DNA of 64,000 nt from an uncultured Aquimarina sp. Its GTDB lineage: Bacteria > Bacteroidota > Bacteroidia > Flavobacteriales > Flavobacteriaceae. The stretch lies in the NCBI GenBank assembly GCA_947489685.1, contig CANLEM010000002.1:930001-994000 (forward strand). Direction: 5' to 3'. Positions 60,341 through 64,000 of the stretch are shown here, piece after piece. Within the stretch, counting starts at the first letter, position 1. The number at the start of each line of letters is the position of its first letter. The position numbers and the translations under genes are program-made. The notes under the pieces are model-generated. The model made no database searches. It saw only the letters and a list, made by a program, of their open reading frames with translations, and was not told the origin of the DNA.

Positions 60341-61450
60341 ATGAACAATCTACAAAATAAAGTTTGTCATTTTACATCACCACACCCTCGAAGCGATACA
60401 AGAATTTTTCGAAAAGAATGTCTTTCATTGTTGAAAAAAGGATATGATGTAAATTTGATTGTTGCCGACGGAAAAGGTGATGAAAACGTAGATGGAATAT
60501 CAATCCATGGTATTGCTAAACCTAAAAACAAACTAATTAGAGTTTTTATTACACCGTATAAAGTTTTAAGAAAAGCCTTAAAATTAAATGCAGACATATA
60601 TCATTTTCATGATCCTGAACTAATTATACCAGGATTGATTTTAAAATGGAAGGGAAAGAAAGTAATATATGATATCCATGAAGATCTACCCAGACAGTAT
60701 TTTGTGCAGAAAAACAAGGGTTTAAAGAGAAAAATAATGGAGTTTGTCTTAGAAAGGTTTGAGAATTTTGGGGCAAGAAGGTTTACAGCATTAATTACCG
60801 CTACTCCTCATATTGGGAAAAGATTTTTAAAGATTAACTCGGATACCTTAAACATTAATAACTTTCCAATCCTGAATGAACTCTCGGCAAAAATAGAGAA
60901 TACAGCGAAAAAAAATGAAGTTTGTTATGTTGGAGGGATTTTAGAGATTCGAGGAATAATGGAGATGGTCGAAGCTTTAGAGCAAGGGGATACAAAACTA
61001 AATATATGCGGAGAATTTCCTAATGCAGAGCTTAAAGAACGAGCTATGCAATTAAAAGGATGGGAGAACGTAATAGATCATGGATTCTCAAGCAGAGAAA
61101 AGCTTAGAGAAGTAATGGAGCAATCTATGGCAGGATTAGTATTATTTCAGGCGTATCCCAATCATGTTAATTCACAACCCAATAAACTATTCGAATATAT
61201 GTCGGCTTCTTTGCCGGTGATCATGTCTAATTTTGAGTATTGGAAAGAAATAACAGATCAATACAATTGTGGGATTTGTGTAGATCCCGAAAACCCAGAA
61301 GAAGTTGCAGCAGCAATAAAAACCATAAAGGAAAATCCAGATATGGCAAAAGAAATGGGTATAAGTGCTAGAAAGGCCGTTGAAGAAAAATATAATTGGA
61401 CTGTAGAGGAAAAGAAATTATTTGATCTTTACTCTTCAATCTTAAACTAA
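60341..61450 (+). CDS. Family 4 glycosyltransferase (369 aa)
   Basis: A cytoplasmic GT-B retaining glycosyltransferase that likely adds one sugar to the lipid-linked repeat unit. The N-terminal domain has VCHFTSPHPRSDTRIFRKEC, IYHFHDPELIIPGL and VIYDIHEDLPRQ. The C-terminal domain has VCYVGGILEIRGIMEMVEAL and the donor-binding Glu region (QPNKLFEYMSASLPVIMSNF, E at about residue 287). This subgroup with HDPEL is common in exopolysaccharide clusters. It is the only glycosyltransferase in the window. Donor and acceptor cannot be assigned. Confidence 0.87.
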   Translation: MNNLQNKVCHFTSPHPRSDTRIFRKECLSLLKKGYDVNLIVADGKGDENVDGISIHGIAKPKNKLIRVFITPYKVLRKALKLNADIYHFHDPELIIPGLILKWKGKKVIYDIHEDLPRQYFVQKNKGLKRKIMEFVLERFENFGARRFTALITATPHIGKRFLKINSDTLNINNFPILNELSAKIENTAKKNEVCYVGGILEIRGIMEMVEALEQGDTKLNICGEFPNAELKERAMQLKGWENVIDHGFSSREKLREVMEQSMAGLVLFQAYPNHVNSQPNKLFEYMSASLPVIMSNFEYWKEITDQYNCGICVDPENPEEVAAAIKTIKENPDMAKEMGISARKAVEEKYNWTVEEKKLFDLYSSILN

Positions 61451-61466
61451 GAAACACAGATTTTAA

Positions 61467-62546
61467 ATGAAAATAATAACAATAATCGGAGCAAGGCCTC
61501 AGTTTGTTAAGGCTGCAATGGTTAGTAAAGCCATAAAAGAACATAACGAAACCGATGCCAATAAAGTTTCTGAAATTATAATACATACTGGGCAGCATTT
61601 TGATGCAAATATGAGTGATATTTTCTTTAATCAAATGAGTATTCCTAAGCCCGATTATGATTTAGGAATAAATTCATTAACTCATGGAGCTATGACTGGT
61701 CAAATGCTCGAAAAAATTGAAAAAGTAATACTAGATGAAAAACCGGATTGGGTATTAGTTTATGGAGATACCAATTCTACAATTGCAGGAGCATTAGCAG
61801 CAAAGAAATTACATGTAAAAGTAGCCCATGTAGAAGCAGGTTTACGATCGTTTAACAATAAAATGCCAGAAGAAATCAATAGAATACTTACAGATCGTAT
61901 AAGTGATATTCTATTTTGTCCAACCGCAACAGCTATCACTAATCTAGAAAAAGAAGGTAGTACCAATATTGGATATAAAGTGGTTAGGACTGGTGATATT
62001 ATGTTGGATGCCGCAAATGTATATAGAGAAAAATCAGTGAAACCAAAAGGAGTTTCTGATGGTACATTTGTTTTATCTACAATTCACAGAGCAGAAAACA
62101 CAGATTCTAAAGAGAAGTTGACTGCTATATTCTCTGCATTATCCAAAATTGCTTCGCAAGAAAAAGTAATACTTCCGTTACATCCCAGAACAAAATCGTA
62201 TTTGGAAAAATATAATATAGAATTAAGCCCTTCTATAGAGATTATTGCGCCTGTTGGATATTTAGAGATGATTTGGTTATTGGCCAATTGTTCTATGGTA
62301 ATAACAGATAGTGGAGGTGTGCAAAAAGAAGCGTATTTCTTTAAAAAACCTTGTATTACGGCAAGAGAAGAAACCGAATGGACAGAGTTGGTAGAAACTG
62401 GTGTAAACTTTCTGGCGGGATCAAACGAATCCTTAATCGTTAATACCTATAATGAGTTAAAAACAAAAGAACTGGATTTTGACACCAAACTTTATGGGGA
62501 TGGGGAAACTAGAGGATTGATTTTGAAGGAATTGATGTCGTACTAG
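61467..62546 (+). CDS. wbpI: WbpI/WlbD-type UDP-2,3-diacetamido-glucuronate 2-epimerase (359 aa)
   Basis: A non-hydrolysing UDP-sugar 2-epimerase. The start KIITIIGARPQFVKAAMVSK with HTGQHFDANMSDIFF and YGDTNSTIAGALAA resembles the WbpI/WlbD branch; WecB usually begins with GTRPEAIK. The catalytic-site motifs HVEAGLRSFNNKMPEEINR, STIHRAENTD, PLHPRT and DSGGVQKEAYF are present. With WbpB/E/D-type genes in the same cluster, the likely product is UDP-2,3-diacetamido-2,3-dideoxy-D-mannuronic acid. A simple UDP-GlcNAc 2-epimerase (WecB) is the alternative. Confidence 0.85.
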   Translation: MKIITIIGARPQFVKAAMVSKAIKEHNETDANKVSEIIIHTGQHFDANMSDIFFNQMSIPKPDYDLGINSLTHGAMTGQMLEKIEKVILDEKPDWVLVYGDTNSTIAGALAAKKLHVKVAHVEAGLRSFNNKMPEEINRILTDRISDILFCPTATAITNLEKEGSTNIGYKVVRTGDIMLDAANVYREKSVKPKGVSDGTFVLSTIHRAENTDSKEKLTAIFSALSKIASQEKVILPLHPRTKSYLEKYNIELSPSIEIIAPVGYLEMIWLLANCSMVITDSGGVQKEAYFFKKPCITAREETEWTELVETGVNFLAGSNESLIVNTYNELKTKELDFDTKLYGDGETRGLILKELMSY

Positions 62547-62667
62547 GAAAGGATTTTTGTAGCAGCCCTAAAATTAGGACATGTTTTTTTTGTTATTACA
62601 AGGTATCATTTCATGATATTAAGACACTATATAATACAGTAGTATCAAAAATACAGTCCATAAAACC

Positions 62668-63645
62668 ATGAAAAAGTATTTTTTTGTATTAGTATTGATA
62701 ATATGCTATAGTTGTTCCAGTGATGAATCGGATGAAATTAAGGAAACTTTTGTAGCCGATGCTGGAGAAGATGTTACGGTATTTAAAACTGAGAAAATCA
62801 TTTTAAATATCGATACTGATGAAAATATCGAAAAATATGAATGGGAGTTAATTTCTAAACCAGATGGAGAAACAACTTATGATTTATGGTTACATACGAA
62901 CGTAAACCCTGAACAATATTTTAATGCTAGAACAGAAGGAGAGTATATACTAAAATTAACAGTTACGGATTATGAAGGAATATCAAAATCAGATACCAAA
63001 AAAATAAATGTAATACCCATTCCTTGTAGTATTCCTGAAGGATTGACCTTGTCATTAATAGTAGACGACGAATTTAACGAACAAGGAAATTGGAGTTTTT
63101 TTGCAGATGATCCCTACCCCTGTTGTGATAGTCCAGTCGGATTTGTAAGTTTTGAAAACTCCCAATTAACTATTAACTCTGGATACAGTAATAAAGCAGA
63201 AACGACCCTATCTTTAGACGGCTTCAATATTCAAAACACTTCAAAGCTTTATTTTGAAATTGACGTAGAAGAATTGTTGCCGCCTATTTGTTATACAATT
63301 AGTTCTCCTTTTGCTGATTGTGAACAAAACACTAATATAGAAATTAAACTCTTCGGCAAAAAAATAGCGATTAATTGGGATCATGATAATGCAGTAGACA
63401 GGTTTTCCTGGAATTGGAACCAGCAGAAAATTAAGCTTTATATAGATGTAGGTACCGGAAATTTGAATACTTGTAACCTGGAAGAAGATATATATTTCTT
63501 GATGGAAGTAGAGGATATTGATGCATTAAAGGGCAATTCGATTAGTTTTACAGCACATCAAGGAAATATTGATAACTGTAGTGGATGCTATTATGATACT
63601 CAAGCGATAATTAATAGCCTTAAAATATACAAAGTAGAAAACTAG
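62668..63645 (+). CDS. Lipoprotein with a PKD-like domain (325 aa)
   Basis: The lipobox is CYSC with the lipidated Cys at about residue 16, followed by SSDESDE, an acidic stretch like the surface-export signal of flavobacterial lipoproteins, so it is probably exposed outside the cell. Residues about 30-115 look like a PKD/Ig-like domain (ADAGEDVTVFKTEKIILN; YEWELISKPDGE; EYILKLTVTDYEG). The C-terminal 200 residues are Cys-rich with beta-strand character (WSFFADDPYPCCDSP; CSGCYYD) and match no family I recognise. It starts 121 bases after the epimerase gene; a similar lipoprotein gene follows after 15 bases. Confidence 0.7.
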   Translation: MKKYFFVLVLIICYSCSSDESDEIKETFVADAGEDVTVFKTEKIILNIDTDENIEKYEWELISKPDGETTYDLWLHTNVNPEQYFNARTEGEYILKLTVTDYEGISKSDTKKINVIPIPCSIPEGLTLSLIVDDEFNEQGNWSFFADDPYPCCDSPVGFVSFENSQLTINSGYSNKAETTLSLDGFNIQNTSKLYFEIDVEELLPPICYTISSPFADCEQNTNIEIKLFGKKIAINWDHDNAVDRFSWNWNQQKIKLYIDVGTGNLNTCNLEEDIYFLMEVEDIDALKGNSISFTAHQGNIDNCSGCYYDTQAIINSLKIYKVEN

Positions 63646-63660
63646 AAAATACAATATAGC

Positions 63661-64000
63661 ATGAGGATTAGCATATTCTTTTTATTTATAATTTTTATTG
63701 TTTCGTGTGATAAAAGTGATGATCAGATAGAGAATCAGAATGAGGAAATTCTGGAAAATGAGATTTTGGTGGAAGAAGAAATGGTAGTTTATACATATGA
63801 TTTCAACGAAATCCCCATTGATGATCAATTTATAGATGTAGAGTGGGAATTTCTAGAAAGAGAAGCAACCGATAGAGGATTTGTTTTCTTTATGCCTGGA
63901 ATCTATGAAGGAGGTAATGGTAAATCGATAAAATTTTCATTTAAGTACGAAGGAACATATACGTTTATAGTTAAAGTAAAAGATGCTTCAGGGCAGGTTT
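63661..64000 (+). CDS. Lipoprotein, PKD-like start (3' end outside window)
   Basis: An open frame from ATG at 63661 runs off the right edge (113 codons seen). The signal peptide ends at a lipobox (FIVSC, Cys16), then DKSDDQIENQNEE, again an acidic stretch suggestive of surface export. The visible mature part has VEWEFLEREATD and YEGTYTFIVKVKDASG, like the PKD-like part of the preceding lipoprotein. The two genes are 15 bases apart and are probably related and cotranscribed. Nothing can be said of the missing C-terminus. Confidence 0.75.
   Translation, partial: MRISIFFLFIIFIVSCDKSDDQIENQNEEILENEILVEEEMVVYTYDFNEIPIDDQFIDVEWEFLEREATDRGFVFFMPGIYEGGNGKSIKFSFKYEGTYTFIVKVKDASGQV

Noticed and set aside
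62567..62590. CCTA...TAGG inverted repeat followed by a T run after the epimerase gene
   Set aside because: The stem is only 4-5 bp, too weak to call a terminator.
62604..62618. TATCAT-TTC-ATGATA inverted repeat before the first PKD lipoprotein
   Set aside because: A short AT-rich palindrome is expected by chance in this DNA, and there is no second copy or known operator match.

Overview
The window looks like a chromosomal segment of a marine-type Flavobacteriaceae bacterium (phylum Bacteroidota); Aquimarina or a close relative is my guess. The evidence is AT-rich DNA, giant type IX secretion (T9SS) surface proteins with PorP/SprF partners, Bacteroidota-style TAnnTTTG promoter elements with little Shine-Dalgarno signal, and several families found mainly in Bacteroidota (DUF4837, the DUF6909-like protein, MG2/TonB-plug proteins). 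No tRNA, rRNA, CRISPR array or insertion sequence was seen. No gene-free stretch exceeds 300 bases.

Region 1 (1-26.7 kb) is a surface-adhesin locus. It begins inside a gene that fuses a PorP/SprF outer-membrane barrel to a long coiled coil and two SPOR-like domains. A 5032-residue SprB-like repeat protein with a type-B T9SS C-terminus and a stand-alone PorP/SprF protein follow. After a strong terminator comes a 2403-residue paralogue that ends instead in a type-A T9SS tail. The short paralogue reads as the long one with most of its higher-order repeat array missing and the sorting domain exchanged. The likely working model is that the giants cross the outer membrane by T9SS and the PorP/SprF proteins help hold or export the type-B one, as SprF does for SprB in Flavobacterium johnsoniae.

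Region 2 (26.7-44.4 kb) is mostly housekeeping and envelope genes: a DoxX-like protein and DNA polymerase III delta' on the minus strand; then phosphoglycerate kinase, an MltD-like transglycosylase with a DUF4837 lipoprotein, two tandem MG2/TonB-plug paralogues that share a leader hairpin, Tex, TatA (minus strand), an M23 peptidase, a GH3-family enzyme and a DUF6909-like protein whose C-terminus resembles nucleoside phosphorylases.

Region 3 (44.4-64 kb) is a Wzx/Wzy-type surface-polysaccharide cluster, all on the plus strand. It holds a Wzz-like chain-length protein, rmlBACD for dTDP-L-rhamnose, and WbpD/WbpE/WbpB/WbpI-type enzymes for a 2,3-diacetamido uronic acid. HisH/HisF/WbpG-type proteins would convert one acetamido group to an acetamidino group. 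An MBOAT plus SGNH pair is suited to O-acetylation. A flippase, two polymerase/ligase-like membrane proteins, one GT4 glycosyltransferase and two lipoproteins (the last cut by the window edge) complete it. The UDP-GlcNAc 6-dehydrogenase (WbpA), the initiating transferase and most glycosyltransferases are not in the window and probably lie downstream.
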